NCBI RefSeq assembly: GCF_019710745.1
Contig: NZ_JAHKJW010000051.1
Span: 1-53,200 of the forward strand
Length of the DNA stretch: 53,200 nucleotides
Reading direction: 5' to 3'
Source of the DNA: Streptomyces beigongshangae
GTDB lineage: Bacteria > Actinomycetota > Actinomycetes > Streptomycetales > Streptomycetaceae
Part shown: positions 25,672 to 34,364 of the stretch, piece by piece
How positions within the stretch are numbered: position 1 is the first letter of the stretch
Layout of the letters: every line of letters begins with the position of its first letter
The notes under the pieces: generated by a model
What the model was told of the DNA's origin: nothing
Databases searched by the model: none
The model's input: the letters and a program-made list of their open reading frames with translations, nothing else
Translations under genes and position numbers: made by a program

Positions 25672-26904
25672 GTGGGGTCCGGAGGGCTGGAGCTGCCCCC
25701 TGGTGACGGCGGTCACGAGGGGAGCTCCGCGAACGCCCCGCCCGGAGCGGTCTCCCTCGCCCGCCCGATGGAGATCGGGGCGGAGCTGGACTGGGGCGCC
25801 GACGCCTGGCGCGAGGTGCGCACGCGCGCCCAGCGGGCCGGGCGCGCCTACATCTGGCTGAACCTCGTCGAACAGCGGCTGCGCGCGGTCGTGGCCGCCG
25901 TTCTGCGCCCGATCTACGAACCCGTGCACGGCGAGGACGACTGGGTGGTCGCCGCCGCGGGACCCGCCGGCCAGGAGTGGGTCCAGCGTGCCGTCGCCGT
26001 CCGCGAGGTCAGCCGCCGCAAGGGATATCTGCTCGACCCGGCCGACGACAACGTCCTGAGCTTCCTCACGCTGCCGCAGCTGCGCGAGCTGATGGTGCAG
26101 CACTGGCCGTGCTTCGAGCCGTACTTCGACGAGCGCCGGGACGTCGAACTCGCCCTGGACGAGCTGGAGGTCACCCGCAACGTCGTCTCCCGCAACAGGG
26201 CCCTGTCCGAGGCCGTGCTGGCCCAGGCCGAGCGCGCCTCCGCGAAGCTCCTGGAGATACTCGGCGCGGGCAGCGACGTGCCGTCCGCCCGCCGGCTGCC
26301 CGTCGACGCGGTCGAGAACCTGGTCGGCGACCGCTACGCGGACGTGGTGGCCGTGCACTCGGACCGGGTGCGGCTGCTGCGGCGTTTCCCCGCCGAGGAC
26401 CTGTTCGGCGGGGCCCGCCGCCTCGACGCGATCGGCATCGGCCTCAACCTCCTCGTGCAGAACTTCTCGGGGCGGCGGCTGGTGCGCCTCGCCGAGTCCG
26501 GCTGCCGGGTCCGGCTGCTCTTCCTGAACCCCGCGTCCAGCGCGGTCAAGCGCCGCGAGCGCGAACTGGGCATCAAACGGGGCGAACTGAGCCGCTCCGT
26601 GGAGATGAACATCATGCACATGCGCCGGGTCAGGGCCCGGCTGCGCGACCCCGGAGCCTTCGAGGTCCAGGTCTACGACGAGACACCGCGGTTCACGGCG
26701 TACCTCGTCGACGGGGACGGCTCGGACGGTGTGGCGGTCGTGCAGTCGTACCTGCGCCGCACGCGCGGCATGGAGGCGCCCGTGCTCGTGCTGCGGGGCG
26801 GCGGCCGGGTGCTCAAGCCGGACGAGGCGGGCGAGGACGGCCTCTTCGGGACGTACCGTGAGGAGTTCGAGGTGGCCTGGGCGGATTCACGACCGGTGTC
26901 CTGA
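25672..26904 (+). CDS. SAV2148 family HEPN domain protein
   Basis: A 410-residue cytosolic protein that I recognise as the SAV2148-type HEPN family, highly conserved in Streptomyces. GTG at 25672 opens the conserved GSGGLELPPGD. The N-terminal half is alpha-helical with WLNLVEQRLRAVVAAVL and contains R138-ELMVQ-H144, which fits the R-x4-6-H pattern of HEPN ribonucleases. The C-terminal half (about 250-405) has alternating strands such as LDAIGIGLNLLVQNF, CRVRLLFLNP and FTAYLVDGDG, like a DUF5919/phospholipase-D-type fold without clear HxK motifs. The function is unknown. It is transcribed away from the amine-oxidase-like pair. Confidence 0.8.
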   Translation: MGSGGLELPPGDGGHEGSSANAPPGAVSLARPMEIGAELDWGADAWREVRTRAQRAGRAYIWLNLVEQRLRAVVAAVLRPIYEPVHGEDDWVVAAAGPAGQEWVQRAVAVREVSRRKGYLLDPADDNVLSFLTLPQLRELMVQHWPCFEPYFDERRDVELALDELEVTRNVVSRNRALSEAVLAQAERASAKLLEILGAGSDVPSARRLPVDAVENLVGDRYADVVAVHSDRVRLLRRFPAEDLFGGARRLDAIGIGLNLLVQNFSGRRLVRLAESGCRVRLLFLNPASSAVKRRERELGIKRGELSRSVEMNIMHMRRVRARLRDPGAFEVQVYDETPRFTAYLVDGDGSDGVAVVQSYLRRTRGMEAPVLVLRGGGRVLKPDEAGEDGLFGTYREEFEVAWADSRPVS

Positions 26905-27085
26905 CCCTCCGGCGACCCGTGTTCCGGCCCCCCGGCGGCCGGTGACCAGGTTCTTTCCGCGGCCGGGTGCCGCGGGCTCCCCCGCCCGGCCCGTCGCCGC
27001 CGAGCGGAACGCGTTCCTCGGATTGTCAGTGGCCCGTGCGATCGTGGTGGTCATCGGGGGAACGCACCACGAAGAAGGGGGCCGC

Positions 27086-27808
27086 ATGGGGTGGCACGGG
27101 GAGCTGCTGATCGGGTTCGACCTGGAGACGACCGGGACCGATCCGCGCGAGGCGCGCATCGTCACCGCGGCGGTGACGGAGGTCCGGGACGGGGAGCCGG
27201 CCGGGCACCGCGAATGGCTCGCGGACCCCGGGGTCGAGATCCCGGCGGACGCGGTCGCGGTGCACGGGATCAGCAACGAGAGAGCGGCGGCCGAGGGCGG
27301 GCCCGCCGACCGGGTGGCCGACGCGGTCGCCTCGGCGCTCGTCGCGTACTGGCGGGCGGGCGTCCCGGTCGTGGCGTACAACGCGGCCTTCGACCTGACC
27401 CTGCTCACCGCGGAACTGCGCAGGTACGGACTGCCGTCCCTGCGCGAACGGCTCGGCGGCGCCGACCCCGCGCCGGTCATCGACCCGTACACCATCGATC
27501 GCTCCGTGGACCGCTACCGCCGCGGCAAGCGGAACCTGGAGGCGGTCTGCGCGGAGTACGGCGTACGGCTCGACGCCGCCCACGACGCCTCGGCGGACGC
27601 GCTGGCCGCGGCCCGGCTGGCCACCGCGATAGCCGTCCGCCACCCCGAGGTGGCCGCGCTCGACCCGGTGGACCTCCACCACCGCCAGATCGAGTGGTAC
27701 GCGCGGTGGGCGGCCGACTTCCAGGACTTCCTGCGCCGCAAGGGGAACGCCGAGGCCGTGGTGGACGGGACCTGGCCGGTACGGGACCTGGCGGACGAAC
27801 GGGTCTGA
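27086..27808 (+). CDS. DnaQ-like 3'-5' exonuclease (DEDDh)
   Basis: A 240-residue protein with the RNase T/DNA polymerase III epsilon fold. The four catalytic acids are visible: FDLETTG (Asp and Glu, motif I), AYNAAFDLTLL (motif II) and the DEDDh motif HDASADALAA (His and Asp, motif III). VHGIS near residue 65 is typical. ATG 27086 has AGAAGGGG seven bases upstream. It stands alone, not fused to a polymerase, and probably trims DNA or RNA ends in repair. It is convergent with the EamA gene, with only seven bases between the two stop codons. Confidence 0.88.
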   Translation: MGWHGELLIGFDLETTGTDPREARIVTAAVTEVRDGEPAGHREWLADPGVEIPADAVAVHGISNERAAAEGGPADRVADAVASALVAYWRAGVPVVAYNAAFDLTLLTAELRRYGLPSLRERLGGADPAPVIDPYTIDRSVDRYRRGKRNLEAVCAEYGVRLDAAHDASADALAAARLATAIAVRHPEVAALDPVDLHHRQIEWYARWAADFQDFLRRKGNAEAVVDGTWPVRDLADERV

Positions 27809-27815
27809 ACCGGGA

Positions 27816-28787
27816 TCAGACGGCCGTAGGCGTCGTGGGTGGTGCCGGTGCCGTGGGCGGTGCGGTCGGACCTGCGGGGCCCTCCGGGGGAGCCGGCGGG
27901 AGGCCGGTGGCGGTGCGGTGGGCGCGTTCCACCGCCTGGCCCCAGTACGTTCCGGTGAGCATCAGGACGGCGCCCAGGCCCGTGAGCGGGGTGAAGTGGT
28001 CGCCCGCCAGGGTGATCCCCACGGCCGCGGCCCAGATCGGCTCGGTCCCGAGGAGGAGGCTGGCGCGGCTCGCCGAGGTGCGCTGGACGGCCCAGGTCTG
28101 CGCGAGGAACGCGAACACACTGCAGAACAGGGCGAGGTAGAGCAGCTGCGCCCAGCCCGCCGCGCCCACGTGGACGAGGGCGGGCAGGTCGCCGGAGGCC
28201 GGCGCCAGGAACAGGGCCGTGCCGACGAGGGTCTGCACGGTGGTCAGCCGCAGCGGCCGGATCGCGCGGCCCGCGGTGAGCCGGCCGACGAGCGCGACAT
28301 GGCCCGCGCGGATCACCGCGGCACCGAGCATCAGCAGGTCGCCGGACCGGGGGGCGTGGAAGCCGTTGCCCGACATGAGGAGGCCGACGGCCAGCAGGCA
28401 GACGCCCGCGGCCGCGTAGAAGGCCGGGGGGAGGCCGCCGCCGCGGCCGGTGCGGTCCAGCAGGGGGGTGATCACGATGGTCAGGCTGATGATGAGTCCC
28501 GCGTTGGCGGCGCTGGTGTGGGCGACGCCGTACGTCTCCACGACCAGGATGGCCGCCTGCGTGACCCCCAGCGGCAGACCGATCCGGATCTCGTCACGGG
28601 TCCACGGGGCGGACCTCCGGTCGGCGGCGACCAGGGCGAGACAGGCGGCGGCGGACAGGGCGTACCGCGCGAACAGCACCACCAGGACGGGCAGCACGGC
28701 GGTCGCCGTCTGGGCGGAGAGGTAGCTGGAGCCCCAGACGAGGGCGACGAGGAGGAGTACCGCATCGGTACGGCGGGCATCGGGCAC
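27816..28787 (-). CDS. EamA/DMT family transporter
   Basis: A 323-residue membrane protein with ten predicted helices in two EamA repeats. Segments such as LLLVALVWGSSYLSAQ, GLIISLTIVITPLLD and, in the second repeat, ASLLLGTEPIWAAAVGI are characteristic of DMT exporters. The C-terminus is a Pro/Thr-rich cytoplasmic tail. I start it at GTG 28787; an in-frame TTG at 28829 would add 14 unlikely residues. It is divergent from a LysR regulator, which is the usual arrangement for a regulated exporter of amino acids or metabolites; the substrate is unknown. Confidence 0.87.
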   Translation of the reverse strand: MPDARRTDAVLLLVALVWGSSYLSAQTATAVLPVLVVLFARYALSAAACLALVAADRRSAPWTRDEIRIGLPLGVTQAAILVVETYGVAHTSAANAGLIISLTIVITPLLDRTGRGGGLPPAFYAAAGVCLLAVGLLMSGNGFHAPRSGDLLMLGAAVIRAGHVALVGRLTAGRAIRPLRLTTVQTLVGTALFLAPASGDLPALVHVGAAGWAQLLYLALFCSVFAFLAQTWAVQRTSASRASLLLGTEPIWAAAVGITLAGDHFTPLTGLGAVLMLTGTYWGQAVERAHRTATGLPPAPPEGPAGPTAPPTAPAPPTTPTAV

Positions 28788-28833
28788 GCGCTCACCCTGC
28801 CCCGCCACGACGCTGAAGCACAGGGCCAACTTC

Positions 28834-28849
28834 TTAAATGATCCTTTAG
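28834..28849. promoter_or_regulatory. Candidate LysR-binding site
   Basis: TTAAATGATCCTTTAG is a near-palindrome of the T-N11-A type and one of the few AT-rich stretches here, in the 92-bp divergent gap between the EamA and LysR genes. It likely overlaps both promoters. Confidence 0.45.
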
Positions 28850-28879
28850 CATCACTACATCGGCAGGAGGGCCGGAGGC

Positions 28880-29776
28880 ATGGACGAACGGCAGCTGAGG
28901 ATCCTGCGCGAGCTGGGCGAACTGGGCAGTGTCACGGCGGTCGCCGAGGCGCTGCTGGTCACGCCCTCGGCGATCTCCCAGCAGCTGCGGCTGCTGCAGC
29001 GCGCGATCCCGGTGCCGCTCACCGAGCGGCAGGGGCGGCGGCTGGCCCTGACGGATGCCGGCCAGGCCCTGGCCGGCGCGGCGATCGAGGTGGAGACGGC
29101 GCTGGAGCGCGCGCGGCACACCGTCGAGGAGTTCGTCGGCCGGCCGGACGGGGAGGTGTCCGTGGCGGCCTTCCACAGCGCGGCGACGGCGTTCTTCCCG
29201 CTGCTGCTGCGGGCGCTCGCCGCACCTGACGGGCCCCGCCTGTCCCTCGCCGACGCGGACGTGACGCAGGACCGCTTTCCGCCGCTGACCCGGGAGTACG
29301 ACCTGGTGCTCGCCCACCGCCTCGAACACACCCCGGGCTGGCCGCGGACCGTCACCGCCACGACCCTGCTGCGCGAACCGCTCGACGTGGCCGTGCCCGC
29401 CGGCCACCCGCTCGCCGCCAGACGGCGGCTCAGTCCGCGCGACGTGGCCGACCAGCCCTGGATCACCGCGCACGACGGCTTCCCGGTCGTGGCCACCCTC
29501 GACGCCGTCGCCACGGCCGCGGGCCGGCCGCTGCGCCTGGTCCACCGCATCAACGAGTTCTCGGTGGTCGCCGAGGCCGTCGCCGCCGGCGGGGGCATCG
29601 CCCTGATGCCCCGCTGGACGACGCGCCCGCACCCCGCGCTGGTCCTCAGACCGCTCAGCGGTGTCCGGGCCCGGCGCCACATCGACGTGCTGCACCGCCC
29701 CGAGCGCACGGCGCGCGGAGCCGTACGCACCGTGCTGGCGGAACTGCACCGCGCGGCCGGGACGATCCGCGGCTGA
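28880..29776 (+). CDS. LysR family transcriptional regulator
   Basis: A 298-residue regulator. The winged helix-turn-helix fills residues 1-60 (LGSVTAVAEALLVTPSAISQQLRLL), followed by the effector-binding domain from about 90. AGGAGG lies nine bases before ATG 28880. It is divergent from the EamA exporter and probably controls it and itself through the site at 28834-28849. A tandem repeat array starts 84 bases past its stop codon. Confidence 0.92.
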   Translation: MDERQLRILRELGELGSVTAVAEALLVTPSAISQQLRLLQRAIPVPLTERQGRRLALTDAGQALAGAAIEVETALERARHTVEEFVGRPDGEVSVAAFHSAATAFFPLLLRALAAPDGPRLSLADADVTQDRFPPLTREYDLVLAHRLEHTPGWPRTVTATTLLREPLDVAVPAGHPLAARRRLSPRDVADQPWITAHDGFPVVATLDAVATAAGRPLRLVHRINEFSVVAEAVAAGGGIALMPRWTTRPHPALVLRPLSGVRARRHIDVLHRPERTARGAVRTVLAELHRAAGTIRG

Positions 29777-29860
29777 AGGCCCCGGGGAGGAGTGCCCCGG
29801 AGGGGCGGCGCGGGACCGTGCCGGTGTGCGGCTCCGCCGCGTGGGCGCGAGCAGCCACGA

Positions 29861-29952
29861 CGTACCCGCGGGCGACCCACCGTACCCGCGGGCAGCACAC
29901 CGTACCCGCGGGCAGCACACCGTACCCGCGGGCAGCACACCGTACCCGCGGG
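29861..29952. repeat. 20-bp tandem repeat array
   Basis: The unit CGTACCCGCGGGCAGCACAC is present three times exactly (29881-29940), with one diverged copy before (29861-29880) and a 12-base part copy after. Each unit contains the palindrome CCCGCGGG. It lies in the 208-bp gap between the convergent LysR and phosphotransferase genes, with no spacers. Confidence 0.92.
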
Positions 29953-29984
29953 GGAACGGTCGGACCGGCCGCGCGGCGGACCGC

Positions 29985-30854
29985 TCAGAACGGGTACCAG
30001 CGAACCGATTCGTCGCCGTCCCGCAGGGAGGCCACCCGGCGCTCGAACTCCGCCAGCGCCCCGGGGTTGCTCGGAGCGTGCTGAGCGACCCAGGCGCAAC
30101 TGGCCGTCTCGCGCGCCCCGCGCAGCACCGCGCAGCCGTCCCACTCGCGCACGTCCCAGCCGTACGTCCCGGTGAACGTGTCGTACGCCTCGGCGGGCAG
30201 CCCGTACCGGTCGCGGGACAGGGCCATCACCACCAGGTCGTGCTCGCGCAGGTCGGCGGAGAAGGTCTCCAGGTCGACCAGGACGGGTCCGTCGGGGCCG
30301 ACGTGCACGTTGCGGGGCAGCGCGTCGCCGTGGATCGGGCCCGGCGCCAGCCGCGGCGTGAGCGAGGCGGCCGCCGCGGCGAAGCCGTCCCGCCGGTCCC
30401 GCAGGAACGCCGCGTCCGCCGGGTCGATCACGTCCCCCGCGAGCCGCAGCCACCGCTCCACCCCGTCCAGCAGCTCACGGCGCGGCAGCGCGAAGGCGGG
30501 GGAGGGCAGGGCGTGCACCACCCTCAGCAGTTCGGCCAGGTCACGGGGGTGCGCCGGGCGTACGGGCGCGGACAGCCGGTGCCACAGCGTCACGGGGTGA
30601 CCGGCGACGAACCGGGCCTCGGGCTCCGCGGGCCGCACCGCGGGGACGCCCTCCTCGGCGAGCCAGAGCGCGACGGTCACCTCACGCCGCGCCCGCTCCA
30701 GGAGCTCGGTGCCGCGGCCCACCTTGACCACCAGGTCACCGACGGCGAAGACGGCGTTCTCGCCGAGAGCGAGCAGCACCGCGTCCGGGGCGGCCCGGCC
30801 GCCCGGGCCGATCTCCGCCTCGGCGAGTACGTTCCGCGCCTGTGCCTCGTCCAT
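29985..30854 (-). CDS. Aminoglycoside phosphotransferase family kinase (intact motifs)
   Basis: A 289-residue APH/choline-kinase-fold protein. The N-lobe has VVKVGRGTELLERARREV; the catalytic loop is complete, IHGDALPRN, and the metal-binding Asp is in VLVDLETF. It should phosphorylate a small hydroxyl-bearing compound; true aminoglycoside resistance is not implied by the family. ATG 30854 starts the conserved part; upstream extension gives Arg-rich noise. It is divergent from the sugar ABC importer, with a 256-bp gap. Confidence 0.82.
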   Translation of the reverse strand: MDEAQARNVLAEAEIGPGGRAAPDAVLLALGENAVFAVGDLVVKVGRGTELLERARREVTVALWLAEEGVPAVRPAEPEARFVAGHPVTLWHRLSAPVRPAHPRDLAELLRVVHALPSPAFALPRRELLDGVERWLRLAGDVIDPADAAFLRDRRDGFAAAAASLTPRLAPGPIHGDALPRNVHVGPDGPVLVDLETFSADLREHDLVVMALSRDRYGLPAEAYDTFTGTYGWDVREWDGCAVLRGARETASCAWVAQHAPSNPGALAEFERRVASLRDGDESVRWYPF

Positions 30855-31026
30855 CACTCGCCTTCCGTGAAGCCCTCGGCTCCCGCAGTTCCCGCCGTTC
30901 GTCCGCACGGCGTCGCCCGTCATTCTCCCCCGGCGCCGGACGGCCGGATCACGCCCCGCACCGCCCGGTGCCGCGTCCGTACCGGTGGCGGTGCGGGAGA
31001 GACGGCGCCGGGGCGCGCGTGCTGTC

Positions 31027-31055
31027 TTGACGTGCCGGCGACGGGTCAGCACGAT
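31027..31055 (+). promoter_or_regulatory. Candidate vegetative promoter of the sugar importer operon
   Basis: TTGACG, a 17-base spacer and CACGAT fit the -35/-10 pattern of the main sigma factor, about 55 bases upstream of the first permease gene. Confidence 0.4.
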
Positions 31056-31110
31056 GACGGGGCCGCCGGGACGGCCGGACCGGCACGAACCACGCGAAGG
31101 AGCCGGATCC

Positions 31111-32046
31111 GTGACAGGGGCGACCGCGGGGAAGCGGTCGGCGAAGCCCGCGCCGGGAGCGGGCCGGCCGGACAGCGCGGTCGATCACGGCGCCTGGTTC
31201 CTGGTGCTGCCCGCCCTCGTCCCGATCCTGCTCCTCAGCGTCGGCCCGCTCCTGTACGGGATCGCCCTGGCGTTCACCGACGCGCAGTCCGGGCGGACCG
31301 AGCCCACGCAGTGGATCGGGACCCTCAACTTCCAGGACCTGCTGCACGACACGCTCTTCTGGGACTCGTTCCGGATCGGTCTGCTGTGGGCGGTGGGGGT
31401 GACCGTCCCGCAGTTCCTGCTCGCGCTGGGGCTCGCCCTGCTGCTCGACCAGGAGCTGCGGCTGCGCTGGCTGGCCCGGGCGCTGGCGATCGTCCCGTGG
31501 GCGATGCCCGAGGTCGTCGTCGGCATCATGTGGCGGCTCGTCTACAACCCGGACGCGGGCATCCTCAACGAGACGGTCCGCGACCTGGGCCTGGGCGACG
31601 GGCGGGACTGGCTGTCGGGCCTCGCGACCGCGCTGCCCGCGGTGATCGTGGTCGGCGTCTGGGCGGGCATGCCCCAGACGACGGTCGTCCTGCTCGCCGG
31701 GTTGCAGAACACCCCGCGCGAACTGCACGAGGCGGCCGCCATGGACGGCGCCGGCGCCTGGCGGCGCTTCCGCACGGTCACCTGGCCCGCCCTGAAACCG
31801 GTGGCGCTCGCCGTCACCGCGCTCAACCTCATCTGGAACTTCAACTCGTTCGCCCTGGTCTACGTGCTGACCAGCGGCGGTCCGGGCGGCCGTACCCGGC
31901 TGCCGATGCTGTTCGCCTACGAGGAGGCGTTCCGCTACGGGCAGTTCGGCTACGCGGCGGCGATGGGATGTGTGATGGTCGCGGTGATCTCGGTGCTCCT
32001 CGCCCTCCACCTGGTCGGCCGGCTGAGGGGCGGCGAGGACGCGTGA
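31111..32046 (+). CDS. Sugar ABC transporter permease (MalF type)
   Basis: A 311-residue inner-membrane protein with about six helices, opening WFLVLPALVPILLLSVGPLL after a 45-residue cytoplasmic start. The EAA loop that contacts the ATPase reads ELHEAAAMDGAGAWRRF, and LNLIWNFNSFALVYVLTSGGPG is typical of MalF-type carbohydrate permeases. GAAGGAG lies eight bases before GTG 31111. Its stop overlaps the next gene in GTGA. No ATPase gene is present, so it probably relies on a shared ATPase such as MsiK, as other Streptomyces sugar systems do. Confidence 0.92.
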   Translation: MTGATAGKRSAKPAPGAGRPDSAVDHGAWFLVLPALVPILLLSVGPLLYGIALAFTDAQSGRTEPTQWIGTLNFQDLLHDTLFWDSFRIGLLWAVGVTVPQFLLALGLALLLDQELRLRWLARALAIVPWAMPEVVVGIMWRLVYNPDAGILNETVRDLGLGDGRDWLSGLATALPAVIVVGVWAGMPQTTVVLLAGLQNTPRELHEAAAMDGAGAWRRFRTVTWPALKPVALAVTALNLIWNFNSFALVYVLTSGGPGGRTRLPMLFAYEEAFRYGQFGYAAAMGCVMVAVISVLLALHLVGRLRGGEDA

Positions 32047-32876
32047 GGACGAGCAGAGGGGCCCGCGCGGGCCAGTACGCGGCGCTCCTCGCCTACCTGG
32101 TCTTCCTCGCCTTCCCGTTCGTGTGGCTGGTCTCCACCGCCTTCAAGCCGGCGCGCGAGCTGGGGAGCCTGCATCCGACCTGGCTGCCCCGGAACCCGAC
32201 CCTCGACAACTTCCGGCAGGCCTTCGGCGAACAGCCGCTGTTCGAGGCGGCGGCGAACTCGCTCGTGGCGGCGCTCGGGGCGGCGGTGGTCGCCGTGCTG
32301 GTCGCCACCCCGATGGCGTACGTCATGGCGCGCCACCGCACCCGGCTCGCGAAGGCGGCGACCGGCTGGGTGGTGGTCAGCCAGGCGTTCCCGTTCGTGC
32401 TGGTGATCATTCCGCTGTTCCTGGTCCTGAAGAACCTGCGGCTGATCGATTCCGTACCCGGTCTGGTCATGGTGTACGTGGTGTGGGCCCTGCCGTTCGC
32501 GCTGTGGATGCTCGTCGGGTACGTACGGGCGGTGCCGGCCGAGCTGGAGGAGGCCGCGGCGGTGGACGGCGCCGGCAGGCTGCGCACCCTCGTCTCGGTG
32601 ACCGCGCCGCTCCTCGCGCCGGGCATCGTGGCCACGGCGCTGTTCGCGTTCATCAGCGCGTGGAACGAGTTCTTCTTCGCGCTGGTGCTGCTCAAGACCC
32701 CGGAGAAGCAGACCCTGCCCGTCGTCCTGACCCACTTCCTCGGCGCGGAGGGCGTGGCGGACCTCGGACCGCTCGCCGCCGCCGCGTTCCTGGCCACCCT
32801 CCCGTCGCTGGTCGTCTTCGCGATCGTCCAGAGACGGATCACGGGCGGCATGCTCGCCGGGGCGGTGAAGAGCTGA
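32043..32876 (+). CDS. Sugar ABC transporter permease (MalG type)
   Basis: A 277-residue membrane protein with six helices; the start GTG overlaps the previous stop in GTGA. The EAA loop is ELEEAAAVDGAGRLRTL, and the segment WNEFFFALVLL followed by QTLPVVL is the MalG hallmark. Its stop overlaps the start of the binding protein in TGATG, so all three transporter genes are co-translated. Confidence 0.92.
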   Translation: MRTSRGARAGQYAALLAYLVFLAFPFVWLVSTAFKPARELGSLHPTWLPRNPTLDNFRQAFGEQPLFEAAANSLVAALGAAVVAVLVATPMAYVMARHRTRLAKAATGWVVVSQAFPFVLVIIPLFLVLKNLRLIDSVPGLVMVYVVWALPFALWMLVGYVRAVPAELEEAAAVDGAGRLRTLVSVTAPLLAPGIVATALFAFISAWNEFFFALVLLKTPEKQTLPVVLTHFLGAEGVADLGPLAAAAFLATLPSLVVFAIVQRRITGGMLAGAVKS

Positions 32877-34195
32877 TGCGCACGCGAACACTGACGCGGA
32901 CGCGGACGGGACGGCTCGCCGTGCTGGCCGTGGGCCTGCTGCTGCTCGCCGCGGGGTCCGGCTGCTCCGGCGACGGGGACGGCTCCGAGGACGGCCGGAT
33001 CACGCTCCGGTTCCAGTCGCTGGCCTGGCAGAAGGAGTCCGTCGACGTCAACAAGGAGCTGGTGCGGGAGTGGAACGCCGCGCATCCGGACGTCGGGGTC
33101 GAGTACGTGCAGGGGTCCTGGGACAGCGTCCACGACCAGCTGCTCACCTCCTTCGAGGGCGGCGGGGCGCCGGACATCATCCACGACGCCTCGGACGACC
33201 TCGCGGACTTCGCCCACGGCGGGTACCTCGCGGATCTGCGCGGGCTGCTGCCCGACCGGCTCACCTCCGACATCCCGCGGCGGAGCTGGGAGACGGCGAC
33301 CTTCGGGGACGGGGTCTACGGGGTGCCGTTCCTCCAGGAGCCGCGCGTCCTGATCGCCAACGCGAAGTGGCTCAGGGAGTCCGGCGTACGCGTTCCGACG
33401 CCTGAGCGGCCGTGGAGCTGGAAGGAGTTCAGGGCCGTCACCGACGAGCTGAGCGGCGGGGACGGGACGTACGGGGTGGCCTGGCCGCTCAAGGAGCCCG
33501 TCTCGGCCACGCTCAACCTGTCGCTCTCGGCCGGCGGACGACTGTTCCACCGCGGGGCCGACGGCAAGGTGCGGATCCGGTTCGAAGAGGGGGACGAGGT
33601 GGTGCCGCGGACCATCCGCGACCAGGTCAACACCGACGGGAGCGCCTCGGGCTCGACGCTCGGCAGCGCCGGGTCGGACACGCTTCCCGGCTTCTTCGGC
33701 GGCAGGTACGCGATGGTTCCGCTCGGGTTCTCCTACCGTCAGCAGATCGTGCAGCAGGCGCCGGAGGGGTTCGAGTGGCAGGTGCTGCCCGCGCCCGCGG
33801 GGGCGGCGGGGCTCGCCCAGGGGGTGAGCCCGCAGACGCTGTCCGTCGCCGAGGACAGTCCGCACAAGGAGGAGGCCGTCGCGTTCATCGACTTCCTGCT
33901 CCGGCCGCGGAACATGGTGCGGCTCGCGCTGGGGGACTGGATGCTGCCCACCGGGACCGAGGCGCTGCGGGACCCGGCGCTGCGGACCGCCGAGCACGGC
34001 TGGGCGACCGGTGCGGCGCTCGCCGGGGAACTGCGGCCGGCTCCGGCGCAGACGGTGCGGGGGTACCCGGAGTGGAAGGACAAGGTGGCGACGCCCGCGC
34101 TCCAGGAGTACTACAGCGGGGCGATCGGGACGGGGGAGCTGCGGCGGCGGCTGGTGGAGGACGGGAATCTGGTGCTGGCGCGCTACCAGCGGTGA
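32876..34195 (+). CDS. Extracellular sugar-binding lipoprotein of the ABC importer
   Basis: A 439-residue lipoprotein. The signal sequence ends LLLLAAGSGCSGDGDG, with Cys as the probable acylation site. The mature part has the family 1 solute-binding pattern: ITLRFQSLAWQKE, AHPDVGVEYVQGSW, GGAPDIIHDASDD and YGVPFLQEPRVLIANAKWL. Ligand is probably an oligosaccharide; its identity cannot be read from the sequence. Last gene of the importer, placed after the permeases instead of before them. Confidence 0.9.
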   Translation: MRTRTLTRTRTGRLAVLAVGLLLLAAGSGCSGDGDGSEDGRITLRFQSLAWQKESVDVNKELVREWNAAHPDVGVEYVQGSWDSVHDQLLTSFEGGGAPDIIHDASDDLADFAHGGYLADLRGLLPDRLTSDIPRRSWETATFGDGVYGVPFLQEPRVLIANAKWLRESGVRVPTPERPWSWKEFRAVTDELSGGDGTYGVAWPLKEPVSATLNLSLSAGGRLFHRGADGKVRIRFEEGDEVVPRTIRDQVNTDGSASGSTLGSAGSDTLPGFFGGRYAMVPLGFSYRQQIVQQAPEGFEWQVLPAPAGAAGLAQGVSPQTLSVAEDSPHKEEAVAFIDFLLRPRNMVRLALGDWMLPTGTEALRDPALRTAEHGWATGAALAGELRPAPAQTVRGYPEWKDKVATPALQEYYSGAIGTGELRRRLVEDGNLVLARYQR

Positions 34196-34255
34196 CGGTG
34201 CCCGCGGCGGCTCGGCGGACGTGGGTCGTTTTCCGGGCGCGGGTCGGATGCGGCC

Positions 34256-34280
34256 GGTCGCGCAGTTCCCCGCGCCCCTT
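34256..34280. repeat. Half copy of the recurring streptomycete hairpin motif
   Basis: GGTCGCGCAGTTCCCCGCGC and the following bases match the left arm of the hairpins at 3815 and 20957, but the right arm is absent, so it cannot act as a terminator alone. Confidence 0.6.
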
Positions 34281-34328
34281 GGAGGCAGCCGCCCGCGGCC
34301 CCGACAACAGGCCGCTGAGGTAATTAGG

Positions 34329-34358
34329 TTGTACGAGACGTATCGTCTTGTCTACGGT
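34329..34358 (+). promoter_or_regulatory. Promoter and TetR-like operator of the glycosyltransferase gene
   Basis: TTGTAC (34329-34334) and TACGGT (34353-34358) are spaced by 18 bases. The spacer holds ACGAGACG-TAT-CGTCTTGT (34333-34351), an inverted repeat with seven of eight matches, like TetR-family operators. The -10 ends seven bases before the ATG, so transcription would start at or next to the start codon. Confidence 0.6.
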
Positions 34359-34364
34359 CGGGGC

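Noticed and set aside
29861..29952. Tandem array as a CRISPR
   Set aside because: Units are directly adjacent with no spacers, and no cas genes are present.
29661..32042. Long plus-strand frame running into the MalG-type permease
   Set aside because: It crosses the phosphotransferase gene and the MalF-type gene in the wrong frame; the permease begins at 32043.
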